In this document: positions 1 to 13,720 of the stretch, piece by piece | Position numbering within the stretch: position 1 is the first letter of the stretch | Layout of the letters: every line of letters starts with the position of its first letter | Assembly (NCBI RefSeq): GCF_001949145.1 | Contig: NW_019091369.1 | Coordinates: 2,804,570 to 2,868,569, forward strand | Reading direction: 5' to 3' | Source: Acanthaster planci | Taxonomy: Eukaryota > Echinodermata > Asteroidea > Valvatida > Acanthasteridae | Length of the DNA: 64,000 bases | Position numbers and translations under genes: made by a program | The notes under the pieces: model-generated | What the model saw: only the letters and a program-made list of their open reading frames with translations | Database searches by the model: none | What the model was told of the DNA's origin: nothing

Positions 1-394
1 CCCCTTGCAGTTTTTAATTTTTAAGCTCAAAGTTTCTGCCATATGATTTTGCGTGTATTCATACATGTTAGTGCCTAAAACATACTCTCAATCTTTTGTA
101 ACCCTTTTGATACAGTTGCGAAACACTGAATCGATTTTTTTCCCCTCTCCTTTCTAAGGCATTTAGGTCGCGAATGCAGTTCGTAAATCCGTGTAGCTTC
201 GCAGTGCACAGTATATTCACCAAGTTATGTAACACATGTTATGTGTTTTTGGGTTTGGGACCGAATCAGATCATGGACTTACAAGTTATGCCGGCAGTCC
301 ACAATCCTGTTCGCGCAATCGCCATAAAAGGTTCGTAATTTGATATTCGAACTATAAATTTTCAAAGAAAAGCATCTGTTTCCGATATTCACGC

Positions 395-560
395 AGTCGC
401 TGAGATGGTGTGGGCCCCTACGGCCCAGCCAGCAGCCGAAGCGTCCCATGCCTGGAGCAGGCGCGGGCGGCGCAAAGGTCAAGCGAGGGGCAATCTGGCT
501 TGAAAAGATCCCGCTCGAGTTTGCCCTTGCACGCTGCCAACGCGTGCTGAGCGCTATAAG
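395..560. other. GC-rich, CpG-containing patch
   Basis: About 165 bases are clearly richer in G+C and CpG than the flanking hundreds of bases. This may mark a promoter or first exon of a gene leaving the window on the left. No start codon with a recognisable protein follows on either strand, so the assignment stays open. Confidence 0.3.
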
Positions 561-3500
561 AGTTTTAAGACCCTTAAAATGAAAACCACTCGGCTCAAAC
601 ACTTGACCTTTAAACCCAATGGACCCAAAATTCATTAAATACCTGCTTCTTTGTTTCCTCTTCGGGTGGGCGGCAAATAAGTAATATTTCCAAAATAAGA
701 CGTCGACAAAGGCATTGCAAACTCAGTACAACTTTTCCAAACCCCTATAGTAAGAACGCTCTTTTTCCCCTTTAAACTGACCAAACGGTGCACATAATGC
801 GAGTGCCCACGAGCAAGCAGAAAGTAAACCTGCGGTACATCTCTGTTTCTAAACATCAAATAGACTGTAGCTGATGAAAGCCACTGGTTTTAAGTCCTAA
901 GTTAAAATTACCTTCATGAATATGGGTGACATGATTTGTGGGTACCTGATTAGGCAACATCTGTTTTTCAGACTCTTCATTCACCACACAAGGTCAAATC
1001 AAACAAACTCATCCTTTTGAAAAACACACACAAAAAGGGGCCCGAGGACTGACGATTATATTTGATTAATTTCCCCCGATGTGTGTGAAAATCATATTGG
1101 AATTTGGAAATGGGCGATTCAGGCCCGTTTATTAGGGTTTTCCTGTTAGGTCCTGTGAGGTCAATCATTCCACATAAACTACGACATTCGATACTTTGCA
1201 TGGATATAAAACACCACATCCTCAGAGTTCACAAAATAAGTCAGACAAGAAAAGTTTACTTCCCGGCCAAATTGTGTCTTCACATTTTCTTCATGTATCA
1301 CATTTCAAAACTGTATAGAGTTCTTCAAAACAGAACAACAAAGAACAAATTCATAAAACTCGCCCTTTAAAGGGTCTTGGGAAAACTTGAAAGCAAACTG
1401 AACGGCTTTCAGTTAAATCTCTCTTCCATCAGCGTTAAAACAAAACTGCGAAATAAACACATACCGCCACAGGCAACAAAATGACATGTCTCCTCGCCAA
1501 GAGTGGTACATGCTTTCCATTAGCGGGGATAAAAAAAAAACAATCTAAAATCAACCCCACTGAGGACAAAAGGGAAAAGAAACTTTGAAAGTCATCAATT
1601 CTGAGGCTGCTTCTCTGGCGAAAGAGCAGCCTACGGTGTCAGGTGTAGGTGAGCTTTGGCTTGGATCAGCCCACGCAAACATGTCTCTGTTACGGTCCCT
1701 CTTTTTGCAGTAAACGTACCTGCATCAGTTTTTGAAACTCGTTCAAAAATGGTAAAGAAAAATAAAGATAGTTCAATTTATTTTCTATGGTATCTCTTTA
1801 TGCATCTTGTCATGTACGATATCAACAGTACAATAAGGTTCTACGACTGAAATGTGAACAATCTGTGGAGCCATTACCTGACCACAGTGATTTCAAGACT
1901 ATTTTTATGGGGGGGAGGTCTGTTAAGCTCCACCCCTCTCCTTGATTGCCCTGGAATTGTACAATATGTGTTTCTTTTCAGTGCACTACTCAGCAAACCA
2001 GGATATCCTTTGGAGCCGACAGGAATCCCTTACCACAGTGACCTGCATATACACAGAGACCTGAACAATTCAGTGAAAGAAATCAACAAACAATGGGCTA
2101 CAGATGAGGAAATCTCAATATAAAAACACCGTCACAACAAAATACTGCAACTCCGAGGGTCCTAATCTTGTTAAGTCTTTTGTTTTCTTTTTATAAGGTT
2201 CTGGTTGAAATTTAATTGGTCACAGTAACCTTTTAATGAGACGTCACTGTTACATCTGTACAAAGCACTTTAACGGAATATGCTGATCTTCAGATTTCGC
2301 TTTTAACAAAAAGACCATTTTGTGCTCAGCGGATTTGTGCCAGTAAGCATCATGAATTTGACTCCCTAAAATATGAGCTCAGGGACAAAATTCATTATGC
2401 TGCTTGGCACATGATTTCAGGCTAACAGAGGCTCCACATATTTCAGGGAGATTGTAAGCGTAGGCACAGCCAAAGGCATGCTAACTTTGGAGGAAAAATT
2501 TGCTCAAACTTAGAAACGTAACGATAGAAATCTCTACGCATGCAAAACCTTTAGTACCACGCCAAGTACTGCCATGACATAGTGCTTCAAATGAGCAAAC
2601 TTTTTCTGCAGAAGTTGGCATGACTTTGCTGCTAACTGCTAAGTAGCTCTGTGAAATTAGGCCCTGACCAACTTGCCCCCACTGTCATCTCTAAGCAGAC
2701 ATTAGGGATTTGGCAATCTGCCAGTTTCTAATTCACAAGCCTCGTTTAATGGCAGCTGATAAATGTCAAATGTATTTCTGCCACCGACCAATTTCCTCTA
2801 CCTACTAATAAGACTGGCATATTGATTCGCAAAGCTACACATAATGTATGTGTTTGAAGAGACAGACAATCCACGGGGAACCAGTTTACAAGAAGTGTTT
2901 GGGACATAGAGGACTTTTTGGCTGGTATCCTGTTTTTGGCCAAGCAAAACATTTTTTGCCCTCAACATACTGACCAGCTGCATAACATTAGACAGGTGGA
3001 AGGTGGATCTCCACCTTCTTGTAACAATAACAGAATGGTTACTTCCTACTGGACACGACTAAAAATAATAATTGACTGAATATATTACTGTGCAATAGTC
3101 TTTAGATAATACTTGACAAAAATCCACATCTTCCATTAAAAACAATAACCCTGTTGAGAGTTTCAAAGTGAAATAGAGCTCTACAGGGTAAACTACAAAT
3201 ATCAGAGGTGTGGATTAGAACGCTTCCTCCCCTAAAAGAAAAAAGTAAGAAAGAGAGAAAGACTTGGACATAGGTTTTGTACCAAACAGCTCCCAATACC
3301 TTCTTCTGAACACGTATGTAGCTTTTGATGGCGCAATTGGCTGAGTTATGCATGGAAGTACAGCAATAATGTACTCATGTTCCCTGTGTTATAATTTGTT
3401 TACGCCTGACTGCCTTTTTTCTCTGTCTGATGATGTAGTTGTTAGCAAATGTACAGTCTGAAAGGTCCTGATAACATAAAATCCCACTCCCGGGCTTTGT

Positions 3501-6500
3501 CTTCTTGTTTTTGTTTCACACATTCTTCTTTGGCAGGCCTTCACACCAAAACAAAGCAAGTTGTGATACAAGGCTTTTCAAGCCAGCCACTGGAAATGTG
3601 ACACCCCCCCACACAAAAAAAAACACTGAAAGGTTTTTGTAAACAAAACTCAATTCCAGCACAGACACACAAATTATAGTTCTTGACATGCTCTGGATTT
3701 TATGTTTGATAAATGTACATGTTTGCTGAAAACAGTCACATTCAAACCTAGTGGCATATTTCAAATACCCTTCATTACATTGTTAACCATCTCTCTCTGT
3801 CATTAGGTTACAATTCTATATAACTGTTCAATATGCACACTTCTAATTTAAAGCTCTGTGACTGTACAACCACATTTCTCACTTAAATGAGTGTTATTTA
3901 TAACTGACAAGTTTGGCATCTTTCTAGAAAAGACAGGTTTCCATCTGGCCGAATATTTCTTGTCCTTATAATTCACTTTGTACATTCCCCTCACTAGGTT
4001 ACAAAATTACAACATTACTTGTTGAGCAAACCCCTCCCCCCTTTACAGAAAATCTCCATGATGAAAGGAAAATAGGTTTTCTATATTTGAAAGAGGCAGC
4101 AAAATGATTGTTTCCTTGTGTATGACATGTTAGCATCTTTGGCTTCAATGGCCCCTGCTCCATTTTTCTGGCCATGGTTCAGATTTATTTTTACTCATAC
4201 TCACATTGGAGGATTCAGGACTGTTAAAATTAATGCCAAAATGATGTCAGAAAGAAAGTACCATATATGGCCCTAACTCTTTCAAGTTGAGGTTTAGTGT
4301 AGATAAAATAGAATCTTGTTGGATTGGATATGGTAAAGGTTAATGAATTTATAAGTTGCTTCAATTCTTCTGCACATAAATTTGAGCATACAGTAGAAAT
4401 GGAGAACACATCGTCCAAAACCCTAATGGGGTTTCATCTAGGATTGAAATACCTGCCTGACCTATCAAAGCTGAGGCTAAAAAGTGCTTCCCACTCTCAC
4501 TCTTAGTGATGTTTTCAAAACTGACATCCCTAAGCGCTACTGGAGGCCATATTTCCACTGTACCTCATATGCGGGAAGGAAATGTGAAGATTTGCTCACT
4601 GATGTAGAAAATTTATGTGAAAAATACCTGGTTGGTTTGTAAATTTTTGAACAAGTAAAAATCTGCGATTTCAAGGATGGATTTGCGCCGGGGAGATGTA
4701 AATTAATTTCGGATTTTTTTTTTCCATTTTCAAGACAGGTGGCCAGATGCAACACTGCACCCACATGGCAGTGATTCAGACATGAACTAATTAATTAAAT
4801 TATCACATGGAACATGCTTCGGAGGGAAAAAAAATTGTGAACTGTGCCACTTCTGTAGATTTGAGGAAGAAGAAAGGAAAGGGTTCACTACACTAACCTT
4901 TCTTTGGGGAAAGGAGTTTGAGAAAGTTTGTAGGGCAAGGTTACATTTATATTCAGTGACAAGAATCTGAATATCACGGTACAATGATATTACCAGACCT
5001 TTATTTTTCGAATTTAATGACCCAATGATCACCAATGTGGGACGCACAGCCTTCAAATCACATGACACAATCAATTGTGGTATATAGAAATGCAATAAAA
5101 AAAAGAGGGGGCGTCACATGATCGCGTGTGGAGCTATCGACCTGAATTCTTGAGAGGCTTTTATTTGCAGCTGTGATGACTACTCTAGTGCAAGGTGGGG
5201 GGTGCCCGTATCTCAGATTCGTCTCATGTTTTCTTGTCGCTTCAGTGTCATGGAGTACTGTTCTACAGCTGACGCGTCAGTTTGTTTCATAGGAGTCGAA
5301 GGTGTGGAGCAATCTCATTCGGGCATGACTAGAACAGCTTGACACCGATAGTAGAGCTGAAAGATGACGTCCAAGCTGGACAAAAGCAGGTTACTGTCTG
5401 ACTCTTTCTGAGCCTTAAGATTACTTCCCATCCATCCTTTTGCTTGCACAAGGTGGATGGACATGTGCCTTTGGGTTTCTAAGAGAGAAGGAGGTGAGGA
5501 GGAATACAATCTGTGAAGAAAAATGACAAGAAAATCTGATTAGAATGAAAAAACCTCTTAGTTTGGCCGGAAAAAAAAAGAGTGTGAGCAAATTTCCGTT
5601 CTTTATTTCATAAATGTCCCAACACATGAATGAATTTGTTTGTAACCTCCACAAATCTTACAAATGTTGAATGGCCAAAGTTGTTGCTAAATGCAATTTT
5701 TGGCTTTTTTTTAGGGCAAACCACTCAGAATTACAGCTATATGTGAAATTGTAAATACTTGCCATTTGGCCTACAATGGAAACTAAGCAACTCCTAGGAG
5801 TGTTTAAATGTGGAGGGAATTTTTCAAATATTAGCCAGGTATTTCAGATGCATTCTTAAAGTTTTTTGCAAGACTCTCAAATACGGCCAACAGCCAAATA
5901 CCACACGTATACCACAACACAAGTTAATAAAAAATTCGGAAGAAATAATGCACAGCTGATCCATGCACATTTTTAAAAAAATCACAAAACAAAATTCTGA
6001 ATTAAAAAAATCCTATCCAAATTCAAATCTGCTGTTATACTATAACACTGCTACACAATAAGGACTAATTGTTACAAGGCTACTCCTCTCCAAAGATCGT
6101 CGCTAATCTCAAAATTGAAAATTCCCAACTCGATGACTGGTTCATTAAGCAATTCATGCCAGTTTTTTATTTCCTTGAAATGGCCCATTTTTAATGATCT
6201 GATCAATCAATCTTTCATGCATTTCTCCTCACTCTTTGATCTCGCCACCTTCCACCTCGGCCTTCACATTGTCCACCCTCCCACTCAATCCCTTCCCACC
6301 TCCATATTCATTCATCATCTCCCCCAGGAAACCAGACCGCATTTGATTTCTGTTGTTCATTTTCTTCTCTCAGTATACTATCAGCACAGGAACTCGGACC
6401 TTCACAGCTGTCTTTTAAATGAATGTATTCATCGATTCGTTTGTTTTTCTTTGTTTGAATTCCTTCTCAAACTGAGCAAAAATTAAGCTGTTATCCCTCG

Positions 6501-7201
6501 AAGATGTTATGATCTACTGGACCCCTGATGGAGCTTATGCTGTTGGTTATTTTCTCTTCAGAAATTTAAATTCAGTGAGGTGTCGTTAAAAAGCTAGAGA
6601 AGGTCAGCTACTTTTTCCAGACTGCAATTCAGACATCCTCTACAGAATACAGGTTCCTGAAAAGGTGATATTGTCGGAGCGTGTAGTAATTGTATTTCAC
6701 AAAGGTACTGAATGGATTATGGGTCGGGTTGGCATCGGGGGTCAACGGTCATGGTCAGAGGCTGTGTGTCAGGTGGTTGAGTCTGGATAGAATTCAAGTT
6801 TGAATTTGGCACATCATGTTGCCAGATTGGCACATGTACTTACAGTACGACAGTCCATTCTTCTAATGTACCTACATGTAAGCCTTGTGGGTAAAAGTGG
6901 TACTTCCGTTCAACATCCTAGAATGGATTTACACAATAAAGGGAGTGAAATTCAGCCGAGACGGCAGTTGTGTCTTTACTCCTTGTGATTCTAACTGTAA
7001 GGACGTACCCAACAGTGCAACCAATGAAAATAGAGGCAGGACATATTTTGACTGAAAAAGTCTACAGTTTTAACACTTGAAATGGGGCAATATGCTGTGA
7101 ATGAACTGTTCATTTATCATCCATCTGATGGCCTTTCACAAATGGCAATTTGGTGTATTGCACTATGCAAGGCTGAATTCCCAAACAAACCTCAATGCAG
7201 G

Positions 7202-7235
7202 GTAGCCATGGCAACTGCCAGGTAGCCATGGTTCC
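7202..7235 (+). promoter_or_regulatory. Two adjacent X-box-like (RFX) motifs
   Basis: GTAGCCATGGCAAC at 7202-7215 fits the RFX X-box pattern (GTNRCC, 0-3 bases, RGYAAC). A second, weaker copy, GTAGCCATGG followed by TTCC, lies at 7222-7235. The spacing of 20 bases puts both on the same helix face. No gene was recognised nearby, so the function is unknown. Confidence 0.3.
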
Positions 7236-10200
7236 CCAAGGTAACCCCATGATACCTCATTAGTCCCCATGCTAGTACCCACTCTTTCCCTAATCTATCC
7301 CCCCCTCCCACACACACACACCCCCATCTCATATATCAAGCCCACTGCCTCTGAAGTCCTTTCACCAATTCATGGAAAAATCCCATTCACGGGCTCAATA
7401 CACGGACCCTGGGTAAGCCTTGCGCAAACAATGGATTTCCCCTCGTCAACAAGTCCAATAGTGCAAATTGTGAGTGGGCAAGTACACAATGATAGCAAGA
7501 CCTCCACACTGCAAGAGCAACTACGGTCCAATTTTTGGAATTCCATTTTCAATTACTCCGAGAAATCCTCTGGGGAAAAAAACGGCCACCCCTCCTTCCC
7601 ACTCCAATACCGCGCCATTTTGTCAATTACTTCACTTCCAAAAAAAGTGGGGAAACTACCCTCTTCAAAAGCAGGTCAGTGGCTGCTGCAGATTGGTGAA
7701 GTAGGTTCCAGGGGTAGGATTTTTGGCATGAAACAAAATTCTGAACCTTCCAGGATCTTCCACCCCTGCAGGAAACCACCGAGGCACCGACACATTTCCT
7801 GTGCACAACAATGGAGTTTCTAAGGGGCATCAAAGCCGTTGAAAGAAACAGCTTCTTTTCTTGAGTGGATTTTGAAGGATCTGGGATAGATTGATAGATA
7901 GACTGAATGGTGAAGCAGAACCCAATGACCATTCCTTTGAACAGAGCTTGATAACCAATTCTGTTGAGTACAGAGATTTTGCCCCACTGGGTACGCTGTT
8001 GGATTTCAACAGATTAAAGACATTCCCTGGAAATAGTCAACATGTCAAGTAAAAATGGAATGACCTGTAGAAGAGATCTTCAATGGAAAAAGTTGTCGGA
8101 TTTATTACCTTCAGGCAAGACCAGTTTCCCCCCCCCCAAAAAAAAACCAAATAAGTGACACTGATCCTTAGTCTTGTGCAGGTAATATCATTATCCCCAA
8201 ACCCTCTAAGGAAGATAGCATTTATGAAGAGACTAGAAAGATTTAAACATATCCGCAGACAGCCTTTCTTCCGGAAGCCAGACACGATTCTACCCCGGCA
8301 ACCTTATGCCTTTTGTGATACTGCAATGGGATAAGGTCACTTACGCAGCTCTTCTTTGTCCGAGCATAAAGGACACTGGTTGGAGCGCAGAGGAGTGTCT
8401 GATCCAACTTGGGGGGGGGTGGGTGCAGGGTAATTTGAGGCTTAAATACTCCCAGGGTACTGCAGGAAGGACAATAATTGGTCATTCATCTCAGGAGCCA
8501 GACCTTTACAATAACATATTCTATGTGATTTATTGTACATCTTATCCCTACAAACACCCACGGCCAAGTTGGAGAAATTTTGCCTGTTAGCTTGCAAAGT
8601 ACGGTCAGTCACAGCAACCTGCTGTTTACTCCAAAAAGCTGCCCCAGGGTTCTTTCTTGGGACCTGTTCGTTTCATGGTTTCACACAGATGTACACGTAG
8701 GTCTTGATCAGAGATCAAATGGATGATTTGCTTCATCCGTTAGGCAGGTTCTGGTGTCAGTGAAGCAATGTCGGATCACTAGAAGATCAAACGGGCCCTT
8801 GAACCATGGATGAAGGACACAATCACCAAAGGCATAATACTTGGGCCATACACAAGTAGGATTCCTCTGTACACCTTCCTTAGACAATTTAACTGCAATA
8901 TGCAAACAAAGCATAGCCCATTTCTACACTGAAGCCAGCCAAGAAGAACATCCATGAATGCATAAAAATGAAAAGGCCCATATAAGAAGGGACAGTGAGA
9001 TCCGGCATGGGGCTGAAACAGTAAACTGCAGGTCATTCTTGAAGTTCTTCAAAATATACTCACCTGTATATTACATGCTCTGAAGATCCCCCTAGGTAAA
9101 ACAATTAAATGTCAGAACGTGTCTACAAAGCATGAATCATGTCTTTGCACCTGTATTTAACATTGTTCATACATTAAAAAAAAATAAAGATAATACCTCA
9201 TTGGTACCCAGCAAGTTATGCAATGCATGTCAGTGCACAGTGTTAATGGCCTCAGTGCACCAGCCATTTTGCATGATATAACCATGCCCCTCATTTCTCT
9301 ATGGTATAACTCAGCGTGCTGGTATTCCACATGTATGCATCACTGCACCGTACTTACAATTTGGCACCTTTGATAACCTACTCAGTATGCACTATGGAGC
9401 CCTGTACTTATATTGACACAATTTTCCTGGTCTTTTCAACTGAGAGAGAGAGAAAAAAAGCCATGACCTAAGTCAGAGGTACCTACAAGTTCCAAGAGCT
9501 TGACCCTTATTACCGCTCCGTTTCCCACACTCTGCTGTAGACAAATTCAAAGCCCAAAGAACCCCCTCCCCACCTTCTTCATACACCCCTTTTCATTGAC
9601 ACTGAAGACATTATCAACCCCACAGGGCCCACAGTACAGCCCCACAGTAACACTTGCTGTGTTTTGTGTTAACATTCCTGCTGCCTTGAAGTATTTACAA
9701 CAGATAAGAAAAAACTGGTTATATTTGAATCAGGTGCCCTCCCCACTGTTTGGCGATTACATAAACTGGAGAGCAGGGTGGGTTATCTGGTGTCAAAGTT
9801 TGTTGTAGGTAAACAGAGAACAGGGGTTTTTAATTGGATGCCAGTAGCACTGTGGTTGGCAGGAGCCATTCTGCCCTCAGCTGTTTTGAATTAAATGAAA
9901 TAATGGACGACTGGGGGAGGTGCAGAACTCTAAAAATGGGCAGGGGACAAGGGGTATTCCGGATGGTTATCTGCTCTTGCTAAGCAACAAAAAGTTTTCT
10001 TCCCTGAATAAATATTTGTGCCGAGCAGTTCCACGGCGTTTACTCGAGGTACAGAATTTGACAATAACAATGGCACCGTTGCAGTCCCTGGGTTATCTCA
10101 AATATTTTTAGGTCCTCACAGACGTTTCCTCCTATTCTTTTTACTCGCTCCTTGTTTTCCAAGATCTACAGGACAAAATGATAAATAAATTGAACTTTTT

Positions 10201-12710
10201 CATGTTCTCTTCCAGCCTGTGAGCTTAAACGTTCCAGATGATGTTGCGGTTTTACTATATCAGATTGTCAGTTCACTTTAAGCAAATAGACTAAGAATTC
10301 CCCCCCCCACACACACACAAACACAATCTTGAGTCAATAAAACTGGTTTCACAGCAAACTGTCTGGCTATCCTGACTGCCAATTATGCAGTTAAAAGTTA
10401 AACAATACAAGTAAACACAGAGATCCCCACCCAACCCCCCCAAGAGAAATCAACCTGAATTATGAGATGCACTGACAACTTGATGTTTGTGTTTGTGATT
10501 TGTAAACTGAAACCCATGAAGGTAGAATATGGACACAGTATCCAGTCCATCCTGATGAGTTTATTCAAACCAGGATAATCCCTACATACAGCAGGAGACA
10601 GGACCTTCAAACTAGACTTGGTGGCAAGTTATTAGATGGTCGTATTTTTTATAAGAACTGTCCAAATCTATCGGTACGACTCTAGTGTAAGATAGGAATT
10701 GGCCGTGTTTTGACTTCATGTAACTGAATGTTTGATTGTTTACAAGTTTGGTAGGAGGTATATTGATGTCCAAAGATTGTATAGTGCCGTACAGCAGCGC
10801 AAGATGGATAACTTCACCGCGAATACACGTAAAATGTTGTCATCGCGTGGCACCATTTGGGTGGGAATACACTAGGTTAACAAAACAGGCACAGTTGCCT
10901 TGACACTGCGACAGGCAGGCACACCTGGATGCCTCTGCCTATGCATTAATGTTCACACTCAATGGCGCCCATGGTGATAACACCTTTTGGCCCGGTTCCT
11001 TGCTGATTTCCTGTGCAAAAGTGATATTGCTTGTGAAGAACAAAACCCAGACCACTGCTGACTTGGTACCCAGTCTTTCATATCTCCATGGTCAAACAAA
11101 CTCAAAACAAAGCACCTCCCCCCCCTCCAGAGCAAGAGGCCCAGTCTCCTGAGAAAAGACAACAAAGAACTGAGTTTTCACTGGAGGAGAAAAATCAGGC
11201 CATATCAGGTTCACGGAAAGCTTCCTATGGAAAGCATTGGCCACTGATTGCAACCCATGTCCTGTATGAGGGCTCGGATTCCAGGGAATTGATGACTTTA
11301 CCATGTGTCTGGTTGACCCAGCAAAGAAATGACCCTTGAGAGCGGGTCTGAGAAAATAGATTTCTCTATTACTTGCATGATACTGGGAACAACAATTTCA
11401 ACCGGATCCCTTGCCACTGGTGATTTTGTTTTAGCCTGCATAAGAGCAAGCTGCCGTCTGCTTTGATGCTCTTGTGTCGCTCAGTTTGGCGTGCTGGTTA
11501 TGGTGAATGAATATCCGATTTATTTACACTCTGCAACCTTGCTCTCAAAATTTATGGGCCTGTAACTCAAATGTGGCTCTGGCTCCTTTCCTTAGACTGG
11601 GTCACAAGCCACTGAAGAAGAACAATATTTGAGAAAGGAGAATTAAAAATCATCAGCAACTCAAGAGAATTCCAAAGTGGAGACTGTTTGGTTCTTCAAA
11701 CAAGAGGAAGGATTCACAGAAATTGTTTTGTTACTCTCAGGAAAACTGTTCATCAAAAGTCAATCGGTTACTGAGATGGAGGGCTGGACGGTGGCAGCCC
11801 AAATTCTGGGTTGGGCTAAATGATAAGAGAAAACGTTGCACAGGGGACCTATCAGTCCATTTGCATATATTCAAAACTTTCAATCCAGATGAGGAATTCA
11901 AGTTTTCTTGGAGAGGAGAACAAACATGTGCCTGCGTTGCTACATGTGTCATAACTATGACAGCAGTATCAGCGCCAGCACAGCATACATATATGTAGGT
12001 TTAATTACAAGGAACAGTATCAACTACTGTATAAACATGGGGGGGGGCTCTACATGACACTGACAATGCTTCCAAGCCAAGGAACCAAAAAACAAAAAAA
12101 TTGTGGAATCCTTCCCAAATTAAGTGTAGTCACATAAAAAAAATGAGGCACCTAACTATCAGGGATTGAGGACAATTGAAATGAAAGCAGTCCTTGGCAC
12201 TGATGAGAGCTTGGGTTGGGATACCAGACTTCAGGCATAGCAGGATGTCATATGAATGGACCAGTTGAAAACCAGTTTTGCAAAGCTGAAGACACCATAT
12301 GGTGGCAGTCCCGCGTGGCATCGAGGGGCCCAGGAAAGGGTATTACATACATAAATTCTGGTGCAGTGAGGATTGCTGGCAAGCTGGTTGCTGTTTCCGT
12401 GGGAAGCATAATGAGATAATAATAAAACCATAAAAAACTTTTTTTTTCTACCGGTCAGTTCCAGACTGCTATGACAACGGGAACGTGTGTTTTCCAAACT
12501 GGCATTTCAAAGTTGGACAACGGAGTATGTCAGGGGTGAAACTAAAGAAAAAACAAAATGTCTACGAAATAATTACAAGATGTTTTGAGGGCGCCATAGC
12601 TGTATAGGGTCTACAGTATACATGTACATTTGTGTTTGCCTCAAGTCACCCCCTTCAAATACCAGATTATTGTTCTAGATCACCTTTCATGCGTGAAAAC
12701 ACCTTAACCC

Positions 12711-12819
12711 AGGATTTTCCAGATTTTAAAAGAGATTGTAGGAAAAATCCTGAAATCATGAAATGTCTGAAGAAAAAAGGTCCGAAATCAGGAAAACTGC
12801 TGATCGATCTCAGCCCTGG
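12711..12819 (+). repeat. Dispersed repeat, copy 1
   Basis: Shares an ordered series of blocks (TTTTAAAAGAGA, GAAAAATCC, ATCAGGAAAA, TCTCAGC) with 29129-29218 in a BCKDHB intron. The copies are diverged, which suggests an old interspersed repeat of unknown class. Confidence 0.5.
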
Positions 12820-13555
12820 TTTCTCTTTCTGGACTGCTTATGAACATTTCCAGTTTAGCATTTTAGCCATTAATATATAGCTGAAAGCAAAGATCTAGAA
12901 ACAAACAACTAACTGTAATAACCAATTGTTGTCACTACTAGTCCAAAATTAGGGAAGGTTTTTCAGCCGTGCCAGACAAGTTGGTATTAAATTGTTGATA
13001 CAACAGACATGATGGTACTGTCTGTCTCACGGCAAACATGCTTTTGATTCAAGCTTCAGTAACTTCTGTCTGGCATTACAAAAAGAGTTTTCAATTTCAG
13101 AAAAGTCCTAAGCTTGAAGTATTAGCTCTATCCACCCAACGTATTACTCCTGATTTATTATCTCTGCAGAACACAAGATTGTCCCCGAAAAACTGGGACT
13201 CGAAAATGCGCAGGTGCAAAAAGTACCACTCTTGAAACCAAACTTCCTCGTTTTCACTACTTCTGTGGTGGCCATTAACATTCCTGTTTTTGCAGTCACC
13301 TGTTATTACACTTTCTCTTGTTTTTTTTTGTGAATGGTGAGCACCGTTAGAAAGGTAGACATTTCACACTCTGTTCAATTCTATGAATTGAAATCTGTCA
13401 TGCCACCTCCATCCATACTCGCAATGCCACTGATGTAGCAAGTTAAATAGAAGCAAGTCTGACCTTGGTAGGCTTTTTTTTTTTTTGCACAATAGTGGCA
13501 ACCTTCAGCCATCAATAAAAATGCAAACTGATGCTGTACATTTGTTCAAGTTCTC

Positions 13556-13720
13556 AGACAGAGTAGTCTTGGTTCAAGCTGTTACAGGTTGATCATGGTA
13601 TCAGTCGTGCTATATCATTACTGATTTTGACAGTCACTGGTTGAAAGTGTGAATTGGTGGTCAAAGTAAATCACATGAGGGCTTGATACTATGATGACTT
13701 GAACCAAGACTATACTGTCT
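13556..13720. mobile_element. MITE-like element, 165 bp
   Basis: Begins AGACAGAGTAGTCTTGGTTC and ends with the inverted counterpart GAACCAAGACTATACTGTCT. This gives terminal inverted repeats of about 23 bases with two mismatches. A second inner inverted pair (ATCATGGTATCA against TGATACTATGAT) extends the foldback. There is no coding capacity. The superfamily was not identified. Confidence 0.6.

Noticed and set aside
7269-7823. 184-codon open frame on the plus strand
   Set aside because: Starts in CA/CCC simple sequence, has no domain-like pattern, and no splice partners were found.
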